Assembly (NCBI RefSeq): GCF_024679245.1
Contig: NC_090175.1
Location: 55,025,449 to 55,089,448 of the forward strand
Direction: 5' to 3'
Origin: Pseudorasbora parva
Taxonomy: Eukaryota > Chordata > Actinopteri > Cypriniformes > Gobionidae
DNA length: 64,000 nucleotides
Shown here: positions 33,859 through 62,522 of the stretch, piece by piece
Layout of the letters: every line of letters begins with the position of its first letter
Numbering within the stretch: the first letter of the stretch is position 1
The notes under the pieces: model-generated
The model's database searches: none
What the model was told of the DNA's origin: nothing
Seen by the model: only the letters and a program-made list of their open reading frames with translations
Program-made: the position numbers and the translations under genes

Positions 33859-34335
33859 GTCATTGCTAGTGTTTGTGCCGTGGTGCGCACGGCTCAAGTC
33901 TTCGTGTACGGGACGCTAAAGCGAGGCCAGCCCAACCACTTCAGGATGTGGGACGCTGCCAATGGCCGGGCGGAGTTCGTGGCTCAGGCTCGCACCGTGG
34001 AACGATACCCGCTCGTGATCGCAACCAAATGCAACGTCCCCTTCCTGCTCAACGTCCCTGGGATGGGTCAGCGCGTCTACGGCGAGATCTACAGCGTCGA
34101 CCAGAAGATGCTGGAGTTCCTGGATGAGTTTGAAATGACTCCAAAGATCTACCAGCGCACGACTATTTGGCTGGAGGAAAACGCACCCAAGCCTGGAAGT
34201 TTAATCGAGGCCTTTGTGTACAGCACGACTACATATGAACCCGACTGGCTCCAAAAACAAACATATGAGAGTTATGATGCTTACGGTGAGCACGGGCTGC
34301 CCTATGTGTGTCGTGAGGACAGAAGCCCTGAGTAA
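33859..34335 (+). CDS. ggact: gamma-glutamylaminecyclotransferase, copy C (catalytic exon, signal-peptide form)
   Basis: Acceptor CACCCACAG ends at 33858; stop TAA 34333-34335. Catalytic hallmarks are kept (VFVYGTLKRGQPN, FLLNVPGMG, LDEFEMTPKIY). As in B there is no ATG before YGTLK; the open frame VIASVCAVVRTAQ joins MKGLLIFL from 25907, giving a predicted 166-aa precursor. Compared with A and B, a 24-nt in-frame deletion removes eight residues (the VQDGPA... loop) between the RTT strand and ENAPKPGS. This is a variable loop in the family, so activity is probably retained. Confidence 0.87.
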   Translation, partial: VIASVCAVVRTAQVFVYGTLKRGQPNHFRMWDAANGRAEFVAQARTVERYPLVIATKCNVPFLLNVPGMGQRVYGEIYSVDQKMLEFLDEFEMTPKIYQRTTIWLEENAPKPGSLIEAFVYSTTTYEPDWLQKQTYESYDAYGEHGLPYVCREDRSPE

Positions 34336-34675
34336 CCGCTGTAGTAACATTTACCAGGGTTTAACCACACCCACCAGTGTCAAAGGAATTTAAAGGGGGG
34401 GTGAAACACTCAGTTTCAGTCAGTGTCATGTCAATCTTGAGTACCTATGGAGTAGCATTGCATCCTGCATATCTCCGAAAAGTCTTTATTTTTTTTATAA
34501 TTATATAAGAAAGATGCGCTGTTCCGAGTCTTTCCGAAAAAAGCCGAGCGGGTGGGGGCGTGTCGTGTGGGCGGAGCTAAATAATGACGTGTGCGCGCCG
34601 CTGTTATTGTGTTGAGTGCGCCGTAAAGCTGTGTCATCCCTAACAGCGGGAAAAAACTTTATTCAAAATAAAAAA

Positions 34676-34785
34676 ATGGCTTTTAATCAGATACAGCCAT
34701 ACATCTATGATCCGGAATCAGACCCAGAGGCTGCAGTTGAACAGGAGCAGCAGCAAAAACGACTAGAGCAGGACGTCTCTATGTG
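34676..34785 (+). CDS. acidic transposon exon (YDPESDPEAA...)
   Basis: Reads MAFNQIQPYIYDPESDPEAA followed by a Gln/Glu-rich stretch and DVSMW, then a GTACA donor. It resembles the first exon of P2X7-C-terminal-like proteins that are multiplied in fish genomes (from memory, not verified). Relics of it occur in the A and B elements with stops. No downstream exon was found, so it is probably not a working gene. Confidence 0.5.
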
Positions 34786-34964
34786 GTACAAGTTATACAC
34801 TAACTATATAATATGCTTAGCGACTTGTGTTATTTACATATTTATACTTTTGAAGGTGTACATGTGGGAAGTGCACTTCTTGCTAGACTACAATCAAACC
34901 GTTATTCCACGATTTTAACTTTAACGTCACGTTTTTAGAACACCATGTCAAGCATGAGTGTTAC

Positions 34965-35019
<55 letters not shown>

Positions 35020-35349
35020 ACGCGTGGTTTGTGTAGACAATTGTAGTATGCGAACTGGTTTTGCACGGCAGGCTAGTTAGTGTTTACATAGAAAGACACG
35101 GAATAGTAGCGCATTTGAATGAAGAAGCGCGCTTATTTAGTTCAACATATTTCCCCACTCTTTGTGTATTGTTGTTTGGAGTGCTTTTACAATACACAAA
35201 CATAAAGTTACACATATAGTGGCCAGCTAAACAAATGTACACGCACTACACATCGCATGCTCCATTGATCAATTAACTATACGTGATCATGTTTGGGCTA
35301 CTTGATGAGCATAGGCAAAAACACAGACATTTGAAGCAGTCTCACTCAC

Positions 35350-35625
35350 CGCCTGCGGTTCTAACGTTGGGACCTTTATCGTTGGGACTACTCCATCCTT
35401 CAGCATTAGGCGATCGGAAAATCCGGCGTCGAGCTGGGCCTTGTTTATGAAACAGTCGGCACCGAAATGCAGTGAACAGATGTAAACCTTTGCGCAACTC
35501 AGTTGCTGATCTGGAAAAGCAAATTCCATCCACTGTTGCCTTACCGCGGGGTTTTTTGGCAATCTGTACAGGACTTGGTCTTGGTCTGGCAGCCAAAAAC
35601 GCACTTTTTTGGTGACATTGTTCAT
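35350..35625 (-). pseudogene. THAP zinc-finger exon with one frameshift
   Basis: A THAP-type C2CH domain: an ATG at 35618 opens a frame with PKKCVFGC (first Cys pair). After a one-base shift the adjacent frame reads LYRLPKNPAVRQQWMEFAFP, ICSLHF (C-x2-H) and LKDGVVPTIKVP, ending at a GTGAGT donor (35,349). The parts are in the right order, but the Cys pair and the rest are in different frames, so the domain is broken. THAP domains serve as the DNA-binding part of P and Kolobok transposases. Confidence 0.7.
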
Positions 35626-35984
35626 TTCTTGAAGTCACATCACCTGTGCAGCGCAGCCTACGAGCCAGCGCTTTGATGGGGGTAGCCTGTTGCTTTCGCT
35701 CTCTCCCTCTCTCTCCCTCTCTCTCTCTCACGCTCTTCCGGTAGAATTGTCCGTAAGGCCCATACAAGGAGATTCCGACCTATTAACGTCAAGTGGACGC
35801 ATGATCGCAAAAAAACTTGCCGAACCTTATGACTAACCGGAAGTAGTATTTTTGACAAAGAAATACTCCCATCAAACGTCCACCTTAACTTTTGAAACTT
35901 TGTCTATGTTTAGTATGGGATTCCAAGTCTTTAACAGTGTAAAAAGATCAGTATGCATGAAACAGCATTTCACCCCCCCTTTAA

Positions 35985-38165
35985 TTTACCATTCAGACAT
36001 TTTATAACAAAACTGTAATACATAATGTTCTGATGGCAGTGAGGTTATTTAGCGGTTTAATTTCCTTGGTAGAGCTGCACAATTAATATTTAAAGGATGA
36101 TCTCGATTCGAACACCCACTCGATCTTATTCCTAAATGACAAGCAATTATTTGTCTATTAAACCTTTGACAAGTCCGATCACAGCGAACATCCAGATCTG
36201 CGTTCTGAGCCAGAGAGAGCCGTTGTCATTGTTTATGAAGCTCTTTCATAACTTAAGACACAAATAATGATACTGTGTAGTTGAAAAGACTTTAAGTTAA
36301 TTCTTCATGAGTGAGTCACTGAATCATTCGTTCAAGAGATTCACAAGTCACTGAATAAAAAAAATCATGAAATCTCTTTTAAATAGACTGCAGTAATAAA
36401 TACTTTCTCAGAAGCTCTTGTAAATGTCATTATTTTGTTTAGTTGTCTACTAAGAAATACAGGAGAATCGTGATCTCCATTTTAAACCAAAACAGCATCT
36501 CAGTTGTTTCAGAATGGTGCAGCTCTACTGGATGGGATATTTTATGTTTATTGTATTTTTCTTGTGCTGAGTTTTCTTACAGCTTTTTTTTTTTCATATA
36601 CAGGTTTAGGTCATGTCTTCTCATTTCCTGAGGAATCTACCAAACGGCAACCTGAAAAAGATTCAACTCTTGAATCCAACACAGACGTGATTTAAACTGC
36701 AATCGACTGGCTGGTAGAGACCCCCAATCCCACAGACCCCTCATGTTAAACTGCCCAACTTTACAGCAGAATTTTCTTTTTTACAGTATGGTATGAAAAG
36801 TGCTTTTGGTCTATACGGCTAATTTTGCCCTTCATGAAAACTCTGAGGAGGGTTAATGTTTTTATAACTCATACATTAAAATTATAGTAAGCCATAAAGT
36901 TCTAGATAATTAAGGGTGTGGCACTGGCCACTTGAGTGATAGGTGGATTGTTATGGTTGAGCTATGCGGGCGTGGCACCTCAGCTCCACTTTGCTCATTT
37001 TCAGTTATCCAGGAGTGATGGCAGCCGGGATGGGAAAGGCTGGATCCGCCCACTTAAGGCTTCAAAAATGCTCCTCAGGAACCCACGGTCCATATATTTA
37101 TTTTTAGTCTGTGGAAGTCTATGGACTCTACCAGTCAAGAATCTACCAGTTTTCAGCTGAAAACCTTTTTTGGCATTTGGAAAGTGTTCGTTTAGACCCC
37201 GTATTAATGTAGAAGCAGATGGGATTATTTATGTAATGCTGTGGTATAGAAATATGATCAATCAGTACTGTGGTTTACATGCAACAGGGTAATAATGATT
37301 CAACTGTAAAAAGAAATGGGAACAAAATTAGAAAAATAATATGGAATCGTAACCTTGAATAACTATGTACTCCAATATTGTATAAATAGATATCAGTTGT
37401 ATCTGTACATGATTTTTCTATATTGCACTTTAAAAATAAAATCAATAAATGCATTGTTTTCATTTTTGTTGCTTTATATCTCAATGATGACAAATGCAGC
37501 ACATGCCATATACAGTATATATGGATTTGTTTATTCTGAACATATTCACGCACTGTCAAACATACATTTCTGCCAACATATAATCCATATTGGGCTTTTA
37601 ATATATATTTATAATATGCATTACGAAAGAATTAAAATGCTTAAAAAAAGATGAAAGAAGAATTTTGGCACTCAAGCGTTTAGACCAAAGGCAGCTGCTT
37701 CCGTCAGAGAAAGACTTCTTTTTCTTTTCTTGCACTATGACAGAATAATGGCTAACTATGAGGGCTTGTGTGGCGTTCCTCAGCGGAGTGGTTCACAGTT
37801 AGTATCAAAACTTGTATAAAAACATCATCCTACAAAAGAAAGGTTGAAGTGCGGTACAAACGCTCAGAAAGGCAGCGTGTGCCGTAGTCTCAGGCCAGCA
37901 GAGATCATGCACCTCAAACATTACAAATCCAGCTTGTGCATAGACCGGGACGCCCGGGTCACTTTACCCCAAAGGGAAAAAAGTGCTTTTTATTTTGCAT
38001 CGAAGCATGGAAGCTTGTTTCTCACAATTCTGACCCCATTGCAAGTCCACATCTCAATATTCGGAGAGTTTTTCTTAGAATTGTGAGATATAAAGTTACA
38101 ATTGTGAGGAAATATATATATCACGCAATTCTAAGAGTCACAATTACCTTATTAACGTTTTAATT
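35985..38165 (+). repeat. 3' flank of ggact C (end of the last unit)
   Basis: Aligns with the flanks of A and B. Includes an AATAAA at 37444-37449 and the empty version of the unit B transposon site near 37,639. Similarity to the other units stops near 38,175, before where the minisatellite would begin. Confidence 0.6.
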
Positions 38166-38175
38166 CGGTGGCAGA

Positions 38176-39199
38176 AACAAGCTTCAATAAAAACAAGCAT
38201 ATTTTTTATAAGCAATATGATTGGTCATGACACATTTTCCCCAAATTTCTAATGTAATATATTAATAAGATGGTTTTATTTGAATAAAATCAGTATAAAT
38301 TTAACAATTAATACTATTATGTAAAACTTTATTATAATTTAAAATTCAGGGCAAATTGTCATGATAAAAGTTGCATTGTTTTCTTCTTGCAAACAAAAAG
38401 CTTAATTTTTTTCCCTTTTGATATTCGGGGGAAACGACCGGAAACATCATTTCACCAGTTTTTTTTCTTCTTTTGAACAACTGTAGACAGAAGGCGTCGG
38501 TTCATCATTAACATCAGTAATAAAAGCTGTGGTGTTACTATGATTAAAAACTCCCGAGATAAAACAGTTCATTGACAATTTCAGACTCTTACAGGCATTG
38601 AGTTCACGAAACACGAGCAGAAGAATTGCACGTGTAAATTGTTCGTAAAACAGTAATTCGTCCCTTTCGATTCAATAAAACCAGTTTCACATACACAATA
38701 GCACCCAATAAACCATTTAGAAAAGCACTCACACACAAACGGTCACGTACAAATCAATAAAACATTCGTAAAAACATTCTTAAGAAAAAAACATAACCCT
38801 TCATTAAACCATTCGATTTTACAAACAATTTACACGTTGCATTTCATGAAAGGAGGACTGTTGTTTCCTCACTAGGATAGGTTGTCTTTCTGCACATTTA
38901 AAACTGGAAGTGTTTGACGTGTACCGGCTGATCTGTCCATCATGTGATGTCGATGATAGCAGTATTTCCTGGACTCTGGCACTGACCTCTCAAAACTTCA
39001 CATCTGAACCTATTCAAAGTCAGATTTTTTTCTATAAAGTGAAACGACGATATAGCACACAAAACGATTCCCGCTCAAACCCGCTGCCAGAAGAAATGTG
39101 TTAAAGTGTGTTAGGAGAACCTGATTGAGAACCTGACATACACGGCCAGTGTGTGTGCGTGTGTGTGTGTGTGGGCAGGCGGTCCGAGGGTCTCTTTGG
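38176..39199 (-). other. probable farp1 3' UTR and downstream spacer
   Basis: Unique sequence directly after the farp1 stop. On the - strand AATAAA occurs at 38328-38333 and 38275-38280, allowing a 3' UTR of roughly 870-920 nt. A GT run lies at 39,150-39,175. No other gene seen. Confidence 0.4.
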
Positions 39200-55653
<16,454 letters not shown>

Positions 55654-55970
55654 CTGAAATCACAAAGAAAAAGAAGAGAAACATAAGAACAGTGATTATC
55701 AGAAATGCTTTCATATACCAATAACCGTTATAAAATCATTTTCCACTTTCTCCTGTTTTTGCTGCAGTACCTTATAAGACTTCTCTGGATATATTAAGAA
55801 TTGTGATTATTTTGTGTTTGTTTCAAACAGAGATCACTATTCTCCCATGATTCTGAGCAGACAACTAAACAAAAGAGCACGTCATTTACTAGAGGCTCTG
55901 GCAAAATCTTAATTGCTGCAGTCTGTTTAAAACATGCAATTACTTTGCATGAATTATGTTTGTGAATGTT

Positions 55971-56385
55971 TCAGTGACTCGCTCATAAAGACTCACTTGT
56001 TTCATTACTTGATGAATCAGTGTTTTTGAACGAATCTCTTGAATGAATGATTCAATGACTTGCTTAAAGGCTTCCCTTGTTTCATTACTGGATAAATCAG
56101 TGTTTTTGAACGAATCTCTTGAATGAATGATTCAATGACTTGCTTAAAGGCTTCCCTTGTTTCATTACTGGATGAATCAGTGCTGTTCAAGGAATCTCTT
56201 GAATGAATGATTCAATGACTCGCTCAAAGACTTCACTTGTTTCATTACTGGATGAATCAGTGAAGTTTAAGGAATCTCTTGAATGAATGATTCAATGACT
56301 CACTTAAAGGCTTCCCTTGTTAAATTACTGAAGGAATCAGTGTTTTTGAACAAATCTCTTGAATGAATGATTCAATTACAAAAAA
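55971..56385. repeat. 80-bp tandem repeat, about five copies
   Basis: The word TTGAATGAATGATTCAATGA recurs exactly every 80 bp (56,039; 56,119; 56,199; 56,279; 56,359), with CTTGTTTCATTACTGGATGA between. A short relative occurs near 20,150 and 36,310. Confidence 0.92.
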
Positions 56386-57177
56386 AAATGTAACAGTCAC
56401 TTGTCTTCATCTACTGGTGTAAAGATGTAATTAATATAATCTTTATTTGAAGCGTCAAGTTACTTTTTGAAAAGGTGATTTGTGCCATTTTTGACCACTA
56501 GCATCGGCATAGATATTTTCATCCAAACTATAGACTTTTATCCCAGTTCTTCTGTGATAATATGAATATTTGTAACAGAAATAATGATACTCTCTGGCTA
56601 CGCACAAATGCAGATCTGAATTTGGCAAAGGTTTAATAGACAAATCAAGGCCATGGGTGTTTGAATCAAGATTGATTAATCATTAAAATGACTACTAAAC
56701 GGCTACTAAATACGAGTTGATATGTAAATGTGGGTGGCCATATGTTAATGAGCTCATTGTGTCTTTTTCCATAACATCATTTCACAACCACAATGTTCTG
56801 GATGAGCTGTGGAGGACCGTCTACTTCATCAAACTCTTATTCAAAATCAAGTTTCCATGAAATGACCCTTCACAGTAAATGGAGGAATACATCGATCCTT
56901 TGAAGCCTTTGTAGATATTTTCCACCGTCATCACATTGAACATGAAATCACACACTATAAAACCATTTGACTACTTCATACAGATCCAAACATGAACAGA
57001 TGAGCAGCCGTGGGCATTTCCTCAGACAGACTATCTCAAACTGACTCTGACGTGATGACTGAAGAATCCTTGAATAAAGAGTCTTTGTCTTCTTATTCTC
57101 ATGTTGTGGATCCTGCAAGACGTCCATCAGGATTCCAGACCTTACACAAAATGTATTTTAATTCTATACCTTTTTGA
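56386..57177. other. farp1 intron, no gene seen
   Basis: Unique-looking intron sequence. No open frame continues the DH domain on the - strand. Confidence 0.5.
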
Positions 57178-57181
57178 TTAA

Positions 57182-58726
57182 AGGGATAGTTCACCCAAAA
57201 ATTACAATGTGATGTTTATCTGCTGACCCCCAGTGCATCCAACATGTAGGTGTGTTTGTTTCTTCAGGAGAACACAAATGAAGATTTTTAACTCAACCGT
57301 TGGTGTGTGTTAGTCATATAATGGTGTGAATGGGTAACAAGTCTATGAGAGGAAAACATACAAAAAATATACATATATGCTTAGAGAACGTGCACACAAA
57401 CCCTGCTGCTCCTTACGACACACTGATGTCTTAAGACACGAACCGATCTTTTTTTTACCTCATATCCCAACGAGTCTAATATAGTGTTCCCATCCACTAT
57501 TACTTCCGTCTGATAAGGTCAAACTGATGCGATCATATATATATATATTTATTTATTTATTACACGGCTCTGTGAAATACATTGCAGCGGTCCGTTATTT
57601 CCAGATAACAACCGCTCATCCGGGTACTGCGAGTTATCTTGACCGGTACTACTTCTATGCTTAACGCTGGCGCCATCTTGTGGCTTAAACAGCCGTGGGT
57701 TACAATGGAAGACTTCAAGGCGGGTTTCCTTTATAACATTTTTAATATAGATATTTTTCTTACACAAACGCATTGATTTGAATCAGAAGGCTCTATTAAC
57801 CCATTAGAGTCGTGTGGCGCACGTTATTTGACGGACAGCTGCATTTTTTATGAACTTCAAACACAACTACAACTACTGCTGGGATTAACGTTAGCCTGGA
57901 CTTTTTAAATATAACTCCGATTGTATTTGTCTGAAAGAAGAATGTCATATACACCTACGATAACTTGAGGGTGAGTAAATCATAGGCTTGGTTTCATTTT
58001 TGGGTGAACTAACCCTTTCAGCATTCATTTTCAACATTTAGCAAGGGCATATTGCAAATCTTCAGCAATAGATAAAGGCTTAAAGCAGGTTGGAACTGTT
58101 TTTCTTTGCGGAAGCTTTGCGTAAGAGATAATGAAATATTTAATCAAGACAATATTTTGTGTCTAATAATTATTTATTTGAGAGTAGCCGTGTAATAAGC
58201 AGGATAATCGTGTCGGGGTCCTGATCACTCTGTCGGGGTTTATTCTGCGATAACAAACGGCTGGGTGTACATTATCCCTTACATATATCCTCATTAGTGC
58301 CTGCGTGGATCCATTGAATGAGGCATCTACATGGTATCTATGATCGCGTCCATTTGACCTCATCAGATGGAAGTAATAGCTGATGGGAAAACTATATTAG
58401 ACTCGTCTGGATATGAGGTAAAAAAATAACATAAATACTGTTGTGTTTCTCACAGAAACCGATCGGTTCGTGTCTTAAGACATCAATGTGTCGTGAGGAG
58501 CAGCAGGGTTTGTGTGCATGTTCTCTAAGCATGTTTTTTTTGTTTGTATGTTTTCCTCTCATAGACTTGTTACCCATTCACACCATTATATGACTAACAC
58601 ACAGCAACGGTTGGAGTTAAAAATCTTCATTTGTGTTCTACTGAAGAAACAAACACACCTACATGTTGGATGCACTGGGGGTCAGCAGATAAACATCACA
58701 TTAACATTTTTGGGTGAACTATCCCT
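57182..58726. mobile_element. TTAA-flanked foldback element with about 350-400-bp inverted arms
   Basis: TTAA at 57178-57181 and 58727-58730, ends AGGGATAGTTCACCC/TGGGTGAACTATCCCT. Inverted similarity continues inward through TGCATCCAACATGTAGGTGT, GTCTTAAGACACGAACCGAT and ATTACTTCC to about 57,535 on the left and 58,336 on the right. The 800-bp centre has no intact ORF. Confidence 0.85.
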
Positions 58727-58730
58727 TTAA

Positions 58731-59871
58731 CAGGCAAACCCCTATAACCTCTCTAGCAACCAGTCATAGCAATGCCCTAACCAAAACCTAGACCAAAACA
58801 GTTCTGTGTACTGGAACACCCTAGCTTTGAAGAGCCGCACTCCTCACCGGGAGTACAGACGGTGCGCCGAGATCTAGAAGGTGTTTAAACTGTTGAACAG
58901 ATGCAGCTGTAATAACGTGAGCAGGCGGGTGGGTGGGAGTGGAAGTCTGGGATTTCAAACAGCAGCCTCAGATCCCAAAGCCAAAAGGAAATATTTATGA
59001 GACGTGTAAATGTGTCGCCCTGTTGCTTCTTTCCGCTACCTTGTAAGACATCAAAGAGACACGGCACACCACCGACGTACAGACAGCAGAAGAACAATGA
59101 CTGCTCCTTATCTTGAACACTCGAGTCAACCCCTCATTTGTAAATGAATAAAGACATGTACTCTCCAACATCCTAATTAATTTATTCTGTTTTGTGTAAA
59201 GATTCTTTAAAACACTGTGCTCGTGAGAAACTATCGTGTAACATGCTTAACTCTTCTTCTCTCTGCCAGCGTTGTAACAAAAAAAAAGTTGCCAGCCACC
59301 GCCAGGGTTTTTGACCGTTTTCACAAAAATGTAATAGCCCATAGAATATTTTTTTTTTAATGAATATCTCAGCAGGCAATATATCAGAAGAAAGAGCTGA
59401 GCTTCTTCTTTTAAACTAAATGCCCCTGTTTTATTCTAGCTTCATGCATTCCTTTTTTATCAACACTTAAATATGGGTAAGTTTCATAAAAAAAGCAACA
59501 TTTTGAACAAAAAGCTGAGAAAATTCATGTTTTTTTTACTCCAGATCAGATTCAGGGCGATGATCAATCACAGATGGAGGAGATCGAGTCCATCAACACC
59601 TGCAATGCTTCAGTCCTGTAGCTCGTCCAGGGTCCACATCTCATTCACTAACATTAGATAGTTTTGATTTAGAGGATGTTTAATGATGATGATCACGTTA
59701 TTTTGCATATGCATATGATTACATATGATCGCTTTGTTTTACTGCATCTTCATCATGTGTTTTGATCAGGAGATTCAGTACTCTCAGAAGATGCATAATA
59801 GCGCCCCCTAGCATCTAACAGTAAACACACGGATGCACGGAAAATTCAGTTTTTGGCCGGGAAGCGTTTTC
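58731..59871. other. farp1 intron, no confirmed gene
   Basis: Mostly unique sequence. One exon-like stretch on the + strand at 59,545-59,619 is discussed as a finding. Nothing on the - strand fits FARP1. Confidence 0.45.
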
Positions 59872-60642
59872 TTAGCCTGGATGCCAGCCGAACATAGTCC
59901 CGCCCACAAAATGTTTAGGTCGGGCGGTTCGGTCTGGCATCGCTCCATAGAGGAGTAATTATCTCCGAACAGAAAGTGTTCGGACCAATGAGATCATCAG
60001 GGCGGGCTTTAGACGATGACGGACAGATGATCGACAGTAACGTAATCATCACGTCATCAAAGGGGCTTGGATTATACTGATCGAATCCTAAACGGAGAGC
60101 TTGTTTGTATCTGCATTTACCTTCACAATTTCTCTCAGAAATGATGATCATGTTGGGTAAGTGCTCTGTGTATCATTAAATTGTTTTATTTTTTTACAAC
60201 ACCGGCAAAGATCGTTTATTCCAGCCTGATTCGAGCGCGCGGACAGGCAGGGTTGCCAAGTTTTACAACAAAACCCGCCAACTACTAGCCCTAAACAATA
60301 GCTTCTCGGGGGGTTCTCCGGAAGAAAAAAAAAAGGTGTTTGGGGGGTAAATGTGTTATTTTGGCAAGGTTGCCTGCTAAAATTCACACTCACGGGTCTA
60401 TATATCACATAATCGTCGCTTTAACACGCGGACATAGAAAACAACCCGCGGAAAAAAACGCGGACTTGGCAACACAGTGCAGTTGAGCTCTGTTGACGCT
60501 GCTTAATTGCTCTTATTGGTTGAAGGTCTGTCCAATTGATGTCTTTCCTGGTTCGGTTGAAACACGCCCCATAATCACAGCCCAATGGAGAAGTTTCAGA
60601 CTCATATTCTGACTAGAATTGAGTATGACCACGTCAGGCTAG
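59872..60642. mobile_element. MITE with TTAGCCTGGA / GTCAGGCTA ends
   Basis: Inverted ends TTAGCCTGGATG and CACGTCAGGCTA; about 770 bp with no transposase. Contains a nested element (60,249-60,477). Confidence 0.6.
60249..60477. mobile_element. nested MITE, GGTTGCCAAG...CTTGGCAAC
   Basis: Ends GGTTGCCAAGTTTTACAAC and GGACTTGGCAAC in inverted orientation; about 230 bp. Confidence 0.6.
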
Positions 60643-60783
60643 CATTTTCAGTTTGCCAGGGATAGAGTTAAGAGAAACTATTCCGTGTGCACAAGAAAAT
60701 ATTGCACACTCACGAGACTATGATCTATTGCTTGCTCATTAGGATTGTTATTAACTTTCTAACAACCAACCAAAGAAAATATA

Positions 60784-62318
60784 GCAACTGCCTAACAACA
60801 CTCACAGTACCTCAGCAACTGCCTAACAACACTCACAGTACCTCAGCAACTGCCTAACAACACTCACAGTACCTCAGCAACTGCCTAACAACACTCACAG
60901 TACCTCAGCAACTGCCTAGCAACACTCACAGTACCTTAGCAACTGCTTAACAACACTCACAGTACCTCAGCAACTGCCTAGCAACACTCACAGTACCTCA
61001 GCAACTGCTTAACAACACTCACAGTACCTCAGCAACTGCTTAACAACACTCACAGTACCTCAGCAACTGCTTAACAACACTCACAGTACCTCAGCAACTG
61101 CCAAGCAACACTCACAGTACCTCAGCAACTGCCTAGCAACACTCACAGTACCTCAGCAACTGCCTAGCAACACTCACAGTACCTTAGCAACTGCTTAACA
61201 ACACTCACAGTACCTCAGCAACTGCTTAACAACACTCACAGTACCTCAGCAACTGCTTAACAACACTCACAGTACCTCAGCAACTGCCTAGCAACACTCA
61301 CAGTACCTCAGCAACTGCCTAGCAACACTCACAGTACCTCAGCAACTGCTTAACAACACTCACAGTACCTCAGCAACTGCCTAGCAACACTTACAGTACC
61401 TCAGCAACTGCCTAACAACACTCACAGTACCTCAGCAACTGCCTAACAACACTCACAGTACCTCAGCAACTGCCTAGCAACACTCACAGTACCTCAGCAA
61501 CTGCCTAACAACACTCACAGTACCTCAGCAACTGCCTAACAACACTCACAGTACCTCAGCAACTGCCTAACAACACTCACAGTACCTCAGCAACTGCCTA
61601 GCAACACTCACAGTACCTTAGCAACTGCTTAACAACACTCACAGTACCTCAGCAACTGCCTAGCAACACTCACAGTACCTCAGCAACTGCTTAACAACAC
61701 TCACAGTACCTCAGCAACTGCTTAACAACACTCACAGTACCTCAGCAACTGCTTAACAACACTCACAGTACCTCAGCAACTGCCTAGCAACACTCACAGT
61801 ACCTCAGCAACTGCCTAACAACACTCACAGTACCTCAGCAACTGCCTAGCAACACTCACAGTACCTTAGCAACTGCTTAACAACACTCACAGTACCTCAG
61901 CAACTGCTTAACAACACTCACAGTACCTCAGCAACTGCTTAACAACACTCACAGTACCTCAGCAACTGCCTAGCAACACTCACAGTACCTCAGCAACTGC
62001 CTAGCAACACTCACAGTACCTCAGCAACTGCTTAACAACACTCACAGTACCTCAGCAACTGCCTAGCAACACTCACAGTACCTCAGCAACTGCCTAACAA
62101 CACTCACAGTACCTCAGCAACTGCTTAACAACACTCACAGTACCTCAGCAACTGCCTAACAACACTCACAGTACCTCAGCAACTGCTTAACAACACTCAC
62201 AGTACCTCAGCAACTGCCTAACAACACTCACAGTACCTCAGCAACTGCCTAACAACACTCACAGTACCTCAGCAACTGCCTAGCAACACTCACAGTACCT
62301 CAGCAACTGCCTAGCAAC
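60784..62318. repeat. 31-bp minisatellite, about 50 copies
   Basis: The unit CTCAGCAACTGCCTAACAAC + ACTCACAGTAC is 31 bp. Variation is concentrated in one place: CCTAACAAC, CCTAGCAAC, CTTAACAAC, CCAAGCAAC, plus occasional CTTAG for CTCAG. Blocks of variants repeat, suggesting multi-unit duplications. Confidence 0.97.
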
Positions 62319-62329
62319 CTCTAGTGCAG

Positions 62330-62420
62330 GGGTCGCCAACTGGCGGACTCCGGTCCGGATCCGGACCGCGAGATGCATCCATCCGGACCGCGAAGCCTTT
62401 TGACACACTGAAATAACTAA
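62330..62420. mobile_element. hAT-like end fragment
   Basis: GCAGGGGTCGCCAACTGGCG, an hAT-style terminal sequence, followed by a short GC-rich piece with CCGGACCGCGA repeated. The other end is not visible. Confidence 0.45.
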
Positions 62421-62522
62421 ATGCCTAATGCGATTTAAAATAAATAAATAAATAATCACATTTATATCAGGCAGCTCAGTAGAACCGTTTTCCTATGTTG
62501 CCACGGTTGCGTTGACAGTTAA

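Larger units (their letters stand above)
34394..35980 (-). mobile_element. TTAA-flanked THAP-type transposon, longest copy (unit C)
   Basis: TTAA at 34390-34393 and 35981-35984; ends AGGGGGGGTGAAA and CACCCCCCCT. 1,587 bp. It carries an acidic exon near the left end on the + strand and a THAP exon near the right end on the - strand, pointing at each other. Also contains a GT run (34,971-35,018) and CT run (35,697-35,730). The empty site is preserved in unit A (GGAATTTAATTTACC near 4,703). Confidence 0.85.

Noticed and set aside
60784..62318. CRISPR-like regular repeats
   Set aside because: Contiguous 31-bp units without spacers; a minisatellite.
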